Below, one piece after another: positions 32,399-44,195 of a stretch of 64,000 nt of DNA (positions are counted from its first letter, which is position 1; each line of letters starts with the position of its first letter). The notes below the pieces were generated by a model that was not told where the DNA came from, made no database searches, and saw only the letters and a program-made list of their open reading frames with translations. The position numbers and the translations under genes were made by a program. Source of the stretch: Entoloma clypeatum (Eukaryota; Basidiomycota; Agaricomycetes; Agaricales; Entolomataceae); NCBI GenBank assembly GCA_963565915.1, contig OY751490.1, forward strand, positions 992,001 through 1,056,000. The letters are read 5' to 3'.

Positions 32399-34772
32399 TT
32401 ATACATCTGAGTCAACTTGAAGTACTTTGAGTAAAAAAAATATAGCTTGAGCAATGACAGAAAGACATACCGCTCTCGTTCTTGTCCTTGTCAGATTCCA
32501 CAACAAGCTCTGGCTCACTGAGAGCATCCTCCTCCGAGTTTGCATATGAGGAGGTTGACTTGGCTTTCTTAAATTTCGGGGAATCGTCGAGGTAGTCGTC
32601 AATAATGACGAAGACGGACTCCCAGGTCTCGTCATCCCACTGCTTGAGGGATGGTATGAATCGTGTTGCACGGTTGTCTTTGATCTTCACGGGCTTGTTG
32701 TCCTTCTTGCCGTCGACTTTCCTGTCACCATAATTCTCGGAGGAGAAGTGACCGGCGGCACTCCTGTTCTTGACAAACTCGCCGGTAACCCAAGATTTCA
32801 GCACATGTTCGACCTGTGAAGGAGTACCATGATAGCTCGAGAGGTTGAGATAAAGGCATGCATGGCTTGGATCGCATAAATCATTGCTGCGAATGGTCTT
32901 GGCACGTCCATGTCCGGTTTGATGCGAAGAGCCTCATAGTGGGCCAACAGAGTCGAAAGTATGATCTCAGACTGGAACGGGCCCTGCATGTGTCGCCGTT
33001 TAGCCAAGTTCAGAAGGAAAATCAAATCATACCTTTTTGGTTGCTACGATGTCTTCACCATCTTGGTCGACGCCCCATCTAACTTCTCGCCACATGTAGG
33101 GCATCGTTTTCATACCAGGGATAATGCTGAGGTTTTGCTGGACCCAGGTGGCAATAGATTCCTTGTCTGAGAAGAGGTCGGGGTATTGAGCGAAGAGGTC
33201 ATTGACCGTGGATTTTGCTTTGGCAACGAATGAGTGATGGTATTCGGAGATGCTCTGACGAAGCTATCAAAGGTTGTGGATTTTTTGAGCTGGTTCCAAG
33301 GACGTAGGATGTTTGCTTACCAGGTCATACCACACTCCATCCTGCTCCACAATATATTTCTTGTCCGACTTATGGAACGTGTTGTCGACGACACCTTGGA
33401 GCTCTAAAATCGAGAGGAATGCCCATGGGGTACCTTCGCCGATTTTCTGCCAAACAGTGGGAAGAATAATATCGCGGTACATTGGTTTTGTCACCGCAGG
33501 GTTCGGAAGATCGTCGTGGCTCCATTTGTCATGACCGCCTTAAGAACCTCGCTTGGACTGGGGTGCGGACCGGCGCTGAGTGATTGTAGCCAGGGACTGG
33601 AGATCCAGATATCAGCATCCTGCATTGAGAGTGGAAATGGACTACCTTTTGCTCCAGGTGAGACTTCTTGCCAGAGAGGGCGCGGTGCTCATAGCCGTCA
33701 TCTTCATTTTCCTCAGCCATCCCACCAAAGGCCACCATGGATTCATCCACTTGCTCGACAGAGCTGCTGTTAGCAGTTTTGCTCGCTCCTGCGGTCCTAG
33801 CGATGGCGTTGGCCTCCCATCCCTTGCGAATTCCCCCCAGGATGGACCGGCGCTTCTTCTTTGCATTCCTAGGGATAAAATAATGTAAGTTTGAAGCCGA
33901 GCATAGAAAAGGCATACTTAGAAGAGGTATGTTCCGCTTTGTGCTTGGCTCTGACTATGGTCGCATTGTCGACAGAGTCCTTGCAATTCGCTGGAGTCCC
34001 GGTGGCGGCCGTGGTTTTCCTCAACACGTTGACGTCGTCACGTGAATGTTTGGTCTTCTTTACCTTGGCCTTGACTCCAGCTGGCTCGTCTTCAGACTGT
34101 TCGCTATTGTCATCTTCATTGCTCGTGCGATTACCAGCGCCGCCTGGCTGTTTGGGCGGAGAATAATCGTCCCCACTACTGGCCCCGTCGTCATCAATAA
34201 TTACAGTCTTTGTCTTCCCGCGACGAGGATCTGGACACAAACTCGGTAAGTGATGCATTCCGATCTCAAAGTAGGTCTTTACTTACATCGTTCTTCTCTT
34301 CTAGAAGGGGCCTGTGTATCAGCATCTCCAATGGATTGCCCTCCTTGATCATCATTTGAGGGAACTAATTGTCAGCGACCCCAATGATTATCTCTTTTTA
34401 ATCAATATACTTACCTGTAGTATCCTCGTCCACAGCATCTTGCTCAATGCTTTTGTCGCGACTAGAAGGAGGATGTTCCGGTGCTGACTGGGGTCCCATC
34501 ACGCAACAGCTGTCTTCTTGTTGATAGCGGTCTTCAATGTCTGCAACCTTCTGGATGGCCTTATCAGATTCTTGAGCGTGCTTTTTCAAAGCTAGCTCCT
34601 TTTCCTGTCGCTCTTGGGCAACTTCCTGAGTCGATCGACGTGGCTTGGGCTTGTCCGGTAACCCAGGATGGGTGTTCTTATTCGAGCCGCGTGTTCTGGG
34701 TCCAGAGGGGGGCTCGGTAACAGTGGAAGGTGGTGCACGGGCAATGTTGAGGGTAACTTTACGCCGGCCCAT
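32399..34772 (-). CDS. uncharacterised mushroom protein (DUF6532-like), accessory gene of the Plavaka element
   Basis: The likely start is ATG at 34772 (MGRRKVTLNIARAPP). A charged, low-complexity N-terminal half follows over several short introns (for example IIDDDGASSGDDYSPP and KTKHSRDDVNVLRKTT). Then comes a globular part: KPMYRDIILPTVWQKIGEG, AFLSILELQGVVDNTFH, then LIFLLNLAKRRHMQGPFQSE, then LLAHYEALRIKPD and LKSWVTGEFVKNRSAAGHFS, ending near 32400 in an acidic tail. The order, with an N-terminal disordered half and a conserved C-terminal half, recalls the DUF6532 proteins of Agaricomycetes. Function unknown. Position inside the inverted repeats and divergence from the transposase suggest it travels with the element. 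Splice junctions were not all resolved. Confidence 0.55.
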
Positions 34773-35000
34773 CGTGGTTTGGGGGGAAGAAGGGCGGGTT
34801 TCTCTCTGGTTGCCATACAAACTCGAAATTTGCAATGTTCACAAATCAACGCTAGTGATCGCAACCATTCTGTTGCTAAGGCACAACACTGCAAGATTCA
34901 ATCATTCCCTACATTTCTTTGAGCCCCCCCTCCCCGAGCTCTGCGAATTCATTTCCCAATCCTTACTTTCCCCCCTTTTCGCTTCTGACTTTGGGGTCTC
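34773..35000. promoter_or_regulatory. divergent promoter region of the Plavaka element
   Basis: The 228 bases between the two start codons must hold both promoters. A pyrimidine-rich tract (about 34905-34980, CCCCCCTCCCC and CCCCCCTTTT) lies upstream of the transposase start. No clear TATA box is seen. Confidence 0.45.
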
Positions 35001-35970
35001 ATGGCACACGGTACTCTCAGGCCCCGCGATATTCCTTGCGAAGTTCCAGGATGTGGCCGATTTTTCAGTGATCAGGGTGGCCTTTGTCGCCATATGCACA
35101 TTCATTGGGATGCAAACCGGCTTGAAAGGCTCCAACATGGCCTAGGCTCGCCAGAACCACAGCAAATTCCGGGCCCCTTCGGAGAAGATGAAGATGGAGC
35201 TGGCGGAGGTTTTCCTTCAGAAGATGTTACCCTGCCTGCTCCCCCTCCCAGGTTGAGAGAGTGAGTCAAAAATCATCCTTATATCAATGGTACGTCAGCA
35301 CAAATGGACTGCACATTTAATGGCAGACTAATTCCTGACCAATTAGGTTGCCGCTGTGATAGTCAGGGAATGTTCCTCAACGCTGATGCCTCCCCTCCAC
35401 CCTGGGAGCCCCAGGAATTCAACGACTTCACCCCATTTGATTCTCGGCACGAGTTCGAGCTGGCTGATCTCCTTTACCGCTGTGAGCAAATGGGTGGTGC
35501 GAATATTAATGATCTCCTTCAGATTTGGGCCGCCCGAGAAGGATCCGCTCCCTTTATGAGCGCTAGTGACCTTTATGACACGATCAATTCGATTCCGTTG
35601 GGTGATATTTCGTGGGCTTCGTTCTCGATCAAGTAAAACGGTGATGTTGGGGATGGTCGTAATGTTGCACCATGGAAATTGAAAGAGTATCATGTTTGGT
35701 TTCGAGACCCACATGCTGTACTTCACCAACAATTGGGAAATCGTAGCTTCATGGGCGAGATGGATTTTTCGGCGCAGCGGGTGTATGATAAAAAGGGTAC
35801 TCATCAGTATCAGGATGTGATGTCAGGAAATTGGGCATGGTGTCAATCAGTATGTATCTTTCCGTCACCGTATCAGCATTGTATTGACCTAATTTAAGGA
35901 TAATCTAGCAGAGAATCCAGAAAACCACGGAGCAATGTTCTGCCCCATTATCTTGGGGAGTGATAAAACT

Positions 35971-36357
35971 TGTTACGGACTCTACGGTATGCGGACGACG
36001 TCATCACTTTTACTTATCGGCCCGGCTCGGCGCCCTGTTACGAGTTTACTATGTCTAATGTCTACTTTCGCAACCTTCGATTCCCAGTCTGACTCACTAC
36101 CTTTACTTCATCAGCCCCTTTAGTATACTTCGCTTTCCGCAGTCAGCTTACTTATTGTACATAGCCTTCCGCAGTCGCCTTACTCATGCGCACTGCCTTC
36201 CGCAGTACTGACTCATCCGCTACTGCCTATAGTCAGTACCTATATAAACCTCTTGTACTGTAGTAGATTCCTTAGATTTAGCAATCACATTGCTCTTTGC
36301 CTTTCCACTTTCCTGCATACTCTGCCCGAACCTTGGAACGGTTTGTTAAGCATAACA
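35971..36357 (+). repeat. 5' LTR of copy 1 (387 bp)
   Basis: It begins TGTTACGG and ends GCATAACA. The U3 part has repeated CCGCAGT-containing words. It is 16 bases longer than the LTRs of copy 2 and differs in the U3 region. Confidence 0.95.
36241..36248 (+). promoter_or_regulatory. TATA box of the LTR promoter
   Basis: TATATAAA stands 33 bases upstream of AGATTTAGCAA (36274-36284), the stretch complementary to the primer site. This puts the probable transcript start at or near that stretch. The same spacing is kept in the other LTRs. Confidence 0.7.
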
Positions 36358-36359
36358 AG

Positions 36360-36370
36360 TTGCTAAATCT
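36360..36370 (+). promoter_or_regulatory. self-priming primer-binding site
   Basis: TTGCTAAATCT, two bases after the LTR, is the perfect complement of AGATTTAGCAA at the expected 5' end of the element's own transcript (36274-36284). Eleven paired bases and the position next to the LTR match the Tf1/sushi mode, in which the RNA's 5' end folds back and primes reverse transcription instead of a tRNA. Confidence 0.75.
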
Positions 36371-38011
36371 TGTTAGGTTCGCCCAGAGCGAAGAGAGCAA
36401 CTACCAGACGAGTCAAGACGTCGCGCTTCTTTGAAGACTTCACCAGTAACCCATTCACCTCACCAGAAGCCCGACAGGAGGAGCTAAGTCCTCGAGACAG
36501 TATTGATTTTACACTCATCCAGCAGTACATCGAATCGGAGATCCGTCGCATCCTACAGCAGGTGCTTGACGAAGAACTAGACAACGACAAGCATCGCCCC
36601 CACGGCGAGATAGCAGAGAGCATCCATCTTGCTCGACAACACCAGATCGCGCGTTACAACGCCCGACAGAACGAACTCGAAAGCTTTTGCGTTCAAGAAG
36701 GACCTCAGACAGGTCGGATCACAGAGATCAGAGAGTTTATCGGTGTCCAGACAACCGTTATCAGAAGATTGATTAGGACGCTCACATCGATCCCAGAGCC
36801 GCATCATCACGTCGTACTCGAAGCAACAGATCTACGCCCACTTCACAACCACCAAACAACAGACCGAGTACGGTCGTTGGGCACAAAACGAGAGACTTGA
36901 CCCCTTCTCACAACCGACAGACACGCAGGAACAGAGATTCCTTAGAGATCTACAGAGGAAATACCCCGAACGTTTTGCCACCGATTCCGCCGACGAGTCC
37001 CCTGATGAATTTGCTTTTGACTCCGCGCAGTCAGATATCGAACAGACGCCTAGAACAGGGACTCATTTTCAACCCTTACCTGTATCCCGAACCCCATCTT
37101 CATCCCAACAACCCAACCCCTCTCCTTCTCCGCAGACTCTAGACATGGCAGAAGCTCCGGCAGTACAAACGATGGATACATCCAAGATCATCAAGGATCC
37201 TGGGATGTTCAAGGACAGACACACCTTTGACGAGTGGTGGAAAGCCACTAAACTATACATCAGGTTCCAAAAGAGCCTAACAGACGATCAGAAGATTCTT
37301 GCGGTACTATCTCGCATGATGGAAGGGTCCGGCAGGCACTGGGCCAGTAACAAGTTAGACGCTCTTGCCGTTGACAACGAGAACATCACCTGGCTAGGAT
37401 TCTCCGATGATATTGCCACACGATTCTCTATCGCCAACAAATCAGTCGCTGCCAAAGCAAGACTCGAAGTCCTGAGACAAGAGAAACGCACCGTCGACGA
37501 ATTCTTAGACGAATTCGAAGAGCTCTTGAAGCTGTCAAACCTTGGCGAAGAAACTGGGAAATACATCCTAGAAAAGAACGTCAACCGCAGAATCTCTGAA
37601 CAAGTGGCTAGTGATGCCAAGACGTACTCCGAGTATGCAAAGGAAATCCGAAACAAGGGACGACAGATGGAGGGACACGCACTGGTCATCCGAGGTGGCG
37701 GCGACATGCGCACCGGATCAGGTACCACTTATGGTGGTCAAGGCAAGGCCATGGAGATCGACAAAGCAGGAGTGGCCCGTTGCTACAACTGTCAACGCTT
37801 CGGTCACCTTGCTAAAGACTGCAGCGCTCCAAAGAAGAAAGATGGTTGCAAGTGTTTCAACTGCGACCAAGAAGGCCATATTGTGCGCAACTGCTGCAAG
37901 CCGAAGAAGAACTCCGGAAGGGTTAGGAAGGTGTCTGAGGAAGATGCCGAGAATGATGAAACCACAATCTTAGAAGCCGACGAGAAGGATTTTCCCGAAG
38001 GGTCCAATTAA
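36370..38011 (+). CDS. gag: chromovirus copy 1 gag, with an upstream frame
   Basis: The core gag frame (37145-38011, 288 codons) starts MAEAPAVQTMDTSKI, contains the capsid-like segment DRHTFDEWWKATKLYIRFQK and ends with two CCHC knuckles, CYNCQRFGHLAKDC and CFNCDQEGHIVRNC, which bind RNA. Upstream lies another frame from 36370 (MLGSPRAKRATTRR). The gag frame itself is open for about 120 more codons upstream of its ATG, with natural-looking sequence (RWARNERLDPFSQP) but no Met. In this copy a 4-base deletion near 36790, relative to copy 2, alters the upstream frame. Gag assembles the virus-like particle in the cytoplasm. Confidence 0.85.
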
Positions 38012-41000
38012 ACAACGATAAGTCGCGACCCTTATCTATTAAACGGACTTGCTTGCCTTGTATGACTGCAGACAATAGAACCTATGTCATCCCTGCCAAG
38101 CGAGCCGCTGCGTCGACTAAGATTGTGAAGGGAGACAAACCTCCGAAACGACGAGGACCAAAGGTCATTTGACCTGAGGTTGATAGCGGATGTGAACGCA
38201 CATGCATCCATCCCAGAATAGTACGTGAACAGAACCTCCCCACGCAAGGAATACCGCCCATAGCAATTCTAAATGCGGATGGATCACCAAATCGACAACA
38301 AAAAGCGAACCAACTTGCCGAAGTCAAGCTGGATTTGGGAACACATCAGGAAACCATGGAAGCGATGGTACTGGACATTGGGAGAATGGACATGCTCTTG
38401 GGACATGACTGGTTGGTACACCACAACCCTACGATCAATTGGACAACCGGCGCTGTAACGTTCAACCGGTGCCCAACAACATGCCGAACCAAACATTCGG
38501 ATTTCAGGGTTAACCTTGATGGTCGCAAACACCGGGTTCGCATGGTTGAGGTGCGCGACAAAGATGCACCCAAGAAGTCAGATCAGAAATGGAAGCCTGG
38601 AGACCCTATATTGGAAGCTGTCACTCCCACACCACCTCCCACAACCAAACAACCCTCATACGTTGATCGGTTTACTCACCTCTTTGAGAAGGAGAACTTT
38701 GATAAGATCCCGAAGGAAAGGGAATGGGACCATGGTATTGAACTTACACCGGACGCACCAAAGGAACTAGGGGGAAATACATATCCCATGACACAAAAGG
38801 AACAAGAGGAATTGGACGCATTCATTGACGAAGGTCTAGCAACTGGAAAGATCCGCCCGTCCAAATCCCCTTATGCTTCCCCTTGCTTCTTCATCAATAA
38901 GAAGGATGGTTCCAAACAATTGGTACAAGATTACCGCATGGTCAACAAATTTACGGTCAAAGACAAGTTCCCACTCCCACGCATCTCCGATCTCTTGGAC
39001 GTGCTGAAAGATGCAGTCTACTTCAATAAAATGGACATCATGTGGGGTTACAACAATGTCCGGATTAAGGAAGGCAATGAATGGAAGGCTGCCTTCCTCA
39101 CCAGTCGAGGATTGTTTGAACCATTGGTCATGTTTTTCAGCCTTTGCAACTCCCCGGGAACGTTCTCTCGGATGATGGCTAGTCTATTCCGAGACCAGAT
39201 CCGCCGACGCATCTGCGTGATCTACATGGATGACATTGTGGTTATTGGTAAAACCAAGGAAGAACTTGCGAGAAACACCGAAGAAATTCTGCAGATCCTA
39301 TCGGACAATGACTTGTTCCTGAAGGAAAAGAAGTGTTTCTGGGAAGTAACGAAATGCCCCATATTGGGATATGTCGTTGGTGAAGGACGTGTTGAGATGG
39401 AAACCGAGAAGGTGGACACAATCCGAAACTGGCGAGCACCCACATCAAAAAAGGAAGTCCAGAAGTTCCTTGGGTTTGCTAACTTCTATCGGCACTTCAT
39501 TGCAGGGTACTCAAACATCGCGAAACCGCTTACCACGCTCACAGGTGGCACTGCATTTACTTGGGGACCAACGGAACAAAAGGCTTTTGAAGGTCTCATA
39601 CAGGCGATCACATCGGCACCAGTCTTGGCATTACCAAAACCAGATGGACAGTTCAGGGTCGAAACCGATGCATCAGGCTATGCAATTGGGGCTGTACTCT
39701 CTCAAAAACCGGACGACAAATGGCATCCTATCGCGTTCTTGTCGCGGACCATGTCCGCGGCCGAACAGAATTACAAGATATACGACAAAGAGCTCTTGGC
39801 AGTCATGGAAGCACTAAAAGATTGGAGACACTATCTACTTGAAGCCAGGGAACGCTTTGAGATCTTAACTGATCACAAGAACCTGGAGTATTTCCGCCGT
39901 CCTCAGGACCTAAATCAACGACAAAGGCGCTGGAAGATGAAGTTACAAGACTATGACTTCGAATTACGGCATGTGCCTGGCAAGACAAATGCAAAAGCGG
40001 ACATCCTGTTGCGCTTACCTTGGTATGAAACGGAACTCGAACCGCAAGACAGTGACCAAATGCTCAAGGAAGGACTATTCTTGAAACGATTGGAATCAGA
40101 AGATGTGGTACAAATGGAGATGTTCACGGAGGAACAATTCTTTGAAAGTGGTGAAACGTCTGATTCCATCAAGATTGGAAACGTCACAACCATCGAAAAT
40201 CCGTGGATCACATGCATCAAGGCTTCAAACCACATGGAGACAGAAGTAGCCCAGGGTCTAAAGAAGAATCCTCATTGGTATCAACAGGAAAACGGCATCA
40301 CATATGCAGGCGAACGAGTCTATGTTCCACCGGACCCACAACTGCGTCAAGAACTGATGTTTGAGTCACACGATGCACCAGTGGCTGGACATCCAGGACA
40401 GTATCGAACACACGAACTCCTCACTCGCACCTACTGGTGGCCTACCATCCTGCATGATGTGAAGAAGTACGTAAAGGGTTGCGACACCTGTCAATGCAAC
40501 AAGATCAACAAACACAAACGACATGCTCCGCTACACCCCCATGCAGCACCAAGTCATCCATGGGAAGACATAGGGATTGACGTCGTGGGACCGATACCAG
40601 AGTCCGAGGGAAAGAATGCGATTCTGGTCATCACGGATAGACATTCGAAGATGCTCCATCTCATTCTGACAACCGTGGAATTATCGGCTGAAGGATTAGC
40701 CAAGATCTATCGGGATCAGATATGGAAGCTTCATGGGATCCCCAAGAAGATCATCAGTGACAGGGGACCACAGTTTGCTGCGAAGTTCATGGAGATACTT
40801 TGCCGCATGTTAGGGATCAAAAGGAATCTGTCCACCGCATACCATCCACAGACTGATGGACAGGCCGAACGATCGCATCAGGAAACAGAAGCGTTCTTAC
40901 GAAACTTCGTCAACCATCTACAAGATGATTGGGCTGAGTGGATTGCAATTGCTGAATTCCAGTACAATGATAAAGAACATCAGGCGACGAAGCACACACC

Positions 41001-41625
41001 ATTCTACCTCAACTATGGCTTGCATCCTTGGAAGGGAGAACTTGTGTTGGAAGACACCAACCCGGCTGCCAACAGCTTCTTGGAAAAACTCAAACAAGCA
41101 CGAGAAGAAGCCAATGCAGCGCTGAAACAGGCACAGGATCAGATGAAGAAGACAGTTGATACGCGACGAAGTCCATCTCGGAACTACCGCATCGGAGACA
41201 AGGTGTGGCTGGAAGGGACTAACATCAGGACTAACCGTCCCTCGAAGAAACTTGACGCACTCCGACATGGACCATTCAAGGTCCTAGAGAAGAAAGGAGC
41301 TAGCGCATATCTTCTTGATCTTCCAAAGACTTGGAAAATGATTCACCCTGTGTTCAATGAGACCCTGTTGTCACCTTACGAAACCCCGAAGTACGCCATC
41401 CAGAAGAAGAAACCAGCCCCTGATCCGATCATTGTTGAAGGACGAGAAGAGTATCATGTGTCCACAATCCTAGACTCTCGAAAGTTCCGTGGAAAGATCC
41501 AGTACCTCGTCCAGTGGGAAGGATATGGCCCAGAAGAGAACACATGGGAACCTCGAGCTAATGTTCAGAACGCTCAAGATTTGATCTGTGATTTCCATCG
41601 GCAGAACCCATCTCGCCCACGATAA
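38012..41625 (+). CDS. pol: chromovirus copy 1 pol: protease, RT, RNase H, integrase, chromodomain
   Basis: The pol frame is -1 relative to gag and overlaps its end. It has one in-frame TGA (38170-38172), then is open for 1150 codons. Domains in order: aspartic protease (VDSGCERTC), reverse transcriptase (LVQDYRMVNKFT, YMDD at about 39225), RNase H (ETDASGYAIGAVLSQ), integrase zinc finger (H-x-H with CDTCQ) and core (GIDVVGPIPESEG, SDRGPQF, AYHPQTDGQAERSHQE), and a chromodomain at the end ([25 protein letters not shown]). The length fits the family. RNase H and integrase catalytic residues look complete. Whether the TGA is read through, or is a mutation, is open. Confidence 0.92.
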
Positions 41626-41759
41626 AAGACAGTGTTCGAAATCTATAACAGTATCGACCTCATCAGTCAACCACACACCAAGTTCCCCGCTCTAGTCTTT
41701 TCCCTGCCCAATATAGCCTCCCCCTTCTTCTTCTATCTCTCAACCATCCTCGCCGCCAT

Positions 41760-41814
41760 GTCCAACACCACCGTTACCTCCACCTCCACCGCCGACATCA
41801 ACCCCGCCATTGCC
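41760..41814 (+). pseudogene. ORF3 start of copy 1, cut off by deletion
   Basis: The first 19 codons (MSNTTVTSTSTADINPAI) equal the start of ORF3 in copy 2, then the frame enters LTR sequence at the deletion joint. Confidence 0.8.
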
Positions 41815-41870
41815 TTTCCACTTTCCTGCATACTCTGCCCGAACCTTGGAACGGTTTGTTAAGCATAACA
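41812..41870 (+). repeat. remnant of the 3' LTR of copy 1
   Basis: Only the terminal part, from CCTTTCCACTTTCC to GCATAACA, is left. It is followed at once by the target duplication aaact. Confidence 0.92.
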
Positions 41871-43927
41871 AAACTACTGTTTCGGTTGCGACAGGGCAGA
41901 ACGAGTACTATCCTCTGTATTTGTCGAACGGTCTTGTGCATAATAATGTCTGACGTGCACACCGCAACACAGTTTCTCTCATAGCATTCTTAGCCATCCC
42001 AAAAAGTGAGTTTCAAAAACATTTTGCCATACTAGTATTGACTATCAATCCAGCTGATCGTGAATATGCCTCAGAAGACGAGTTTCGCCGTTTCTGGCGC
42101 CAAGTATTCCACCTCTCATTACGGGAAATTCTCCGATCTCTCTATCCTGGGATGACGGAGCCAGAGATTGTCCGATATGCTGATGCCTATTACCGGCGAA
42201 CAATTTATGGCCTTGGCCCTTATATTGGTGATTGCCCCGAATTGGTCTTGCTGGCCTGTATTGTTCAGGGTTGGTGCCCTAAGTGCGTATCTTTCTCCAC
42301 ATTATTACAGTTGGTTGGACCATTCTTGAGCCAGATGTACTGCTTGTTGGGATGATCTTGACGGTCCTGGTGGGCGACGGACACATGAACATACTCTGGC
42401 ACTCTTTAACGCATTCAGAGACAAGATATTATGGGATTCATATGGTGTCATCTCAGATATCATGGTGAGCTCTCATTTTTATAGCTCATACACTATCTAA
42501 TTCTAGTTTTAAGCCCTTTACCCACTACTTCCCTCGGGCTGACATCCACGAGCTCATTGCTCCAGACCTTCTTCATCAAATAATCAAGGGCACGTTTAAG
42601 GATCATCTGGTAACCTGGATTCAGGAATATATCGAGTCCATCCATTCCGCTGCTGCTGCACGAAAGATTTTGGCCGATATCGACTGAAGGTATGTTTTCT
42701 GGCCGTCGAATTTTATCACTAACCTCACTTTGTTTTTTTAGAATAGCATGTATTCCTCCTTTCCCTGGTATCCGTCGCTTTCCGGATGGTCGAGGATTTA
42801 AACAGTGGACGGGGAATGACTCAAAGGCGCTGATGAAGGTAAAAACAATATATTTCTTGCTATTCAATCAATACCTATATCATTTTGTAGGTTTACTTGG
42901 CGGCAATTGTTGGTTACGTCCCACCCCAGCTGGTCCGCACCCTCAGCCATTTTATGGAGTTCTGTTACCTTGTTCGGCAAGAAGCTCTCGATGAGGGAGA
43001 CATCACTAAGATTGAGGCAGAAATTGCTCAGTACCATCACGAGCGCACCATCTTTGAGCTTGAGGGCATCCGTCCCGAAGGCTTTTCTCTTCCTCGTCAA
43101 CATTCCATGGTACATTATCCACATCTCATTCGTGAATTCGGTGCTCCAAATGGCCTATGCTCATCGATCACTGAATCTAAGCATATCAAAGCTGTGAAGG
43201 AGACTTGGCGTTGCACCAGCCGTTTTGGGGCGCTCAGTCAGATGCTTGTCATCAACCAACGACTTGACAAGCTGGCAGCTGCCCGCGTTGAGTTTGGTGC
43301 CCGAGAGATGCTCTCAACCTCACTTTTTGCTCAACTTGTCGTGCCACTGCTGCCACCACCACACTCCCAGCCAGCACCCACAAACCATGACAACGAGGAT
43401 GATGATGGTGATGCTGTCAATGGCGAAGTAGCTTCAGAAGTCAAACTCACGAGGAAAGCTATGCACCGAGCGACCTTTCTGGTGTCAAGGGCATGATTTG
43501 TGAGCGAATTCGGTGTGTTGACTCGTGGCGAGGAGGGCCAACACGTCAGGATTGTGTGTTTGTCAGTCATGATCCCACAATTCCTGGTTTTTGGGGTATG
43601 CATGTTGCTCGTGTTCGCCTCTTTTTTTCCTTCTGTTCTGAGCATGTTGTGTATCCATGTGCTCTCGTTTCATGGTTTACTGTTGTGGGGGATGAGCCAT
43701 GCGACCAGACGGGGATGTGGATTGTCACTCCAGATGAGGATTGTCATGGCCAACCAATTATGAGTGTCATCCATCTCGATAGTCTTGTTCGTGGGGCACA
43801 TCTACTTGGTATTGCAGGGGACGATCCTGTGCCCAGAGGAGTCATATTTTCTAATAGTCTTGATGCATTTTCCACTTTGTATGTTAATAAGTATATAGAC
43901 CATCATGCTTACGAACTTGTATTTTAG

Positions 43928-44018
43928 ATACAATAGATCTTCACCTTCAACTATGAGTCTATGATGAGTCAAAAGTATAAATAATTAAAGATACTGTCCT
44001 CGAAACAAAGCTACTCAA
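43928..44018. other. 3' flank of the Plavaka gene
   Basis: Short AT-rich stretch between the stop codon and the subterminal repeats. No gene. Confidence 0.4.
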
Positions 44019-44195
44019 AGATGGATAAGCTAAAGATGATTAAAGATGTTTTCTATAAGTTGAAGCTGCTAAAAGATGCTTTCCATAAGATGAAGATGCT
44101 AAAAGATGCTTTTCATAAGCTGTAAGATGCTTTTCATAAGCTGTAAGTTGCTTTCATAAGCTGTAAGATGCTATAAGCTGAAAGTGCCGAAATGC
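44019..44195. repeat. right subterminal AAGATGCT cluster
   Basis: Tandem units of about 25 bases with GCTAAAAGATGCTTTTCATAA recur some six times, declining in similarity. It is the mirror of the cluster at 32085-32262 and part of the Plavaka element's end. Confidence 0.7.

Larger units (their letters stand above)
35971..41870 (+). mobile_element. chromovirus copy 1 (Ty3, chromodomain), 5.9 kb, 3' LTR mostly deleted
   Basis: The element lies between duplicated aaact (35966-35970 and 41871-41875). It has a complete 5' LTR, primer site, gag, a pol frame intact from protease to chromodomain, and the first 19 codons of ORF3. A deletion then joins ORF3 to the last ~56 bases of the 3' LTR at a shared GCC (41812-41814), removing about 0.67 kb relative to copy 2. 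Without a full 3' LTR it should not be able to replicate again on its own. Confidence 0.95.
35001..43927 (+). pseudogene. Plavaka transposase, split by chromovirus copy 1 and nonsense-mutated
   Basis: Exon 1 (35001-35260) starts MAHGTLRPRD and has a C2H2 finger (CEVPGCGRFFSDQGGLCRH). Introns of 49-66 bases are at 35261-35326, 35850-35898, about 42010-42053, 42283-42334, about 42465-42506, 42690-42741 and 42839-42890. The protein shows the Plavaka marks EFELADLLYR, YHVWFRDPHAVL, PIILGSDKT then, beyond the retroelement, TVSVATGQNEYYPLYLS, CPKCTACWDDLDGPGGRR, RADIHELIAPDLLHQIIKG, GFSLPRQHSMVHYP, GLCSSITESKH and the tail NKYIDHHAYELVF. Stops at 35634 (TAA for Tyr), 41951 and 42685 (both TGA where Arg is expected), and a phase change near 43490 with lost sequence show it is dead. 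Insertion site aaact is duplicated. Confidence 0.88.

Noticed and set aside
39371..39817. Alternative-frame ORFs of about 148 codons within pol (also 55955-56401, 27656-28102)
   Set aside because: They are shadows of the RNase H coding frame and occur in each copy because pol is conserved.
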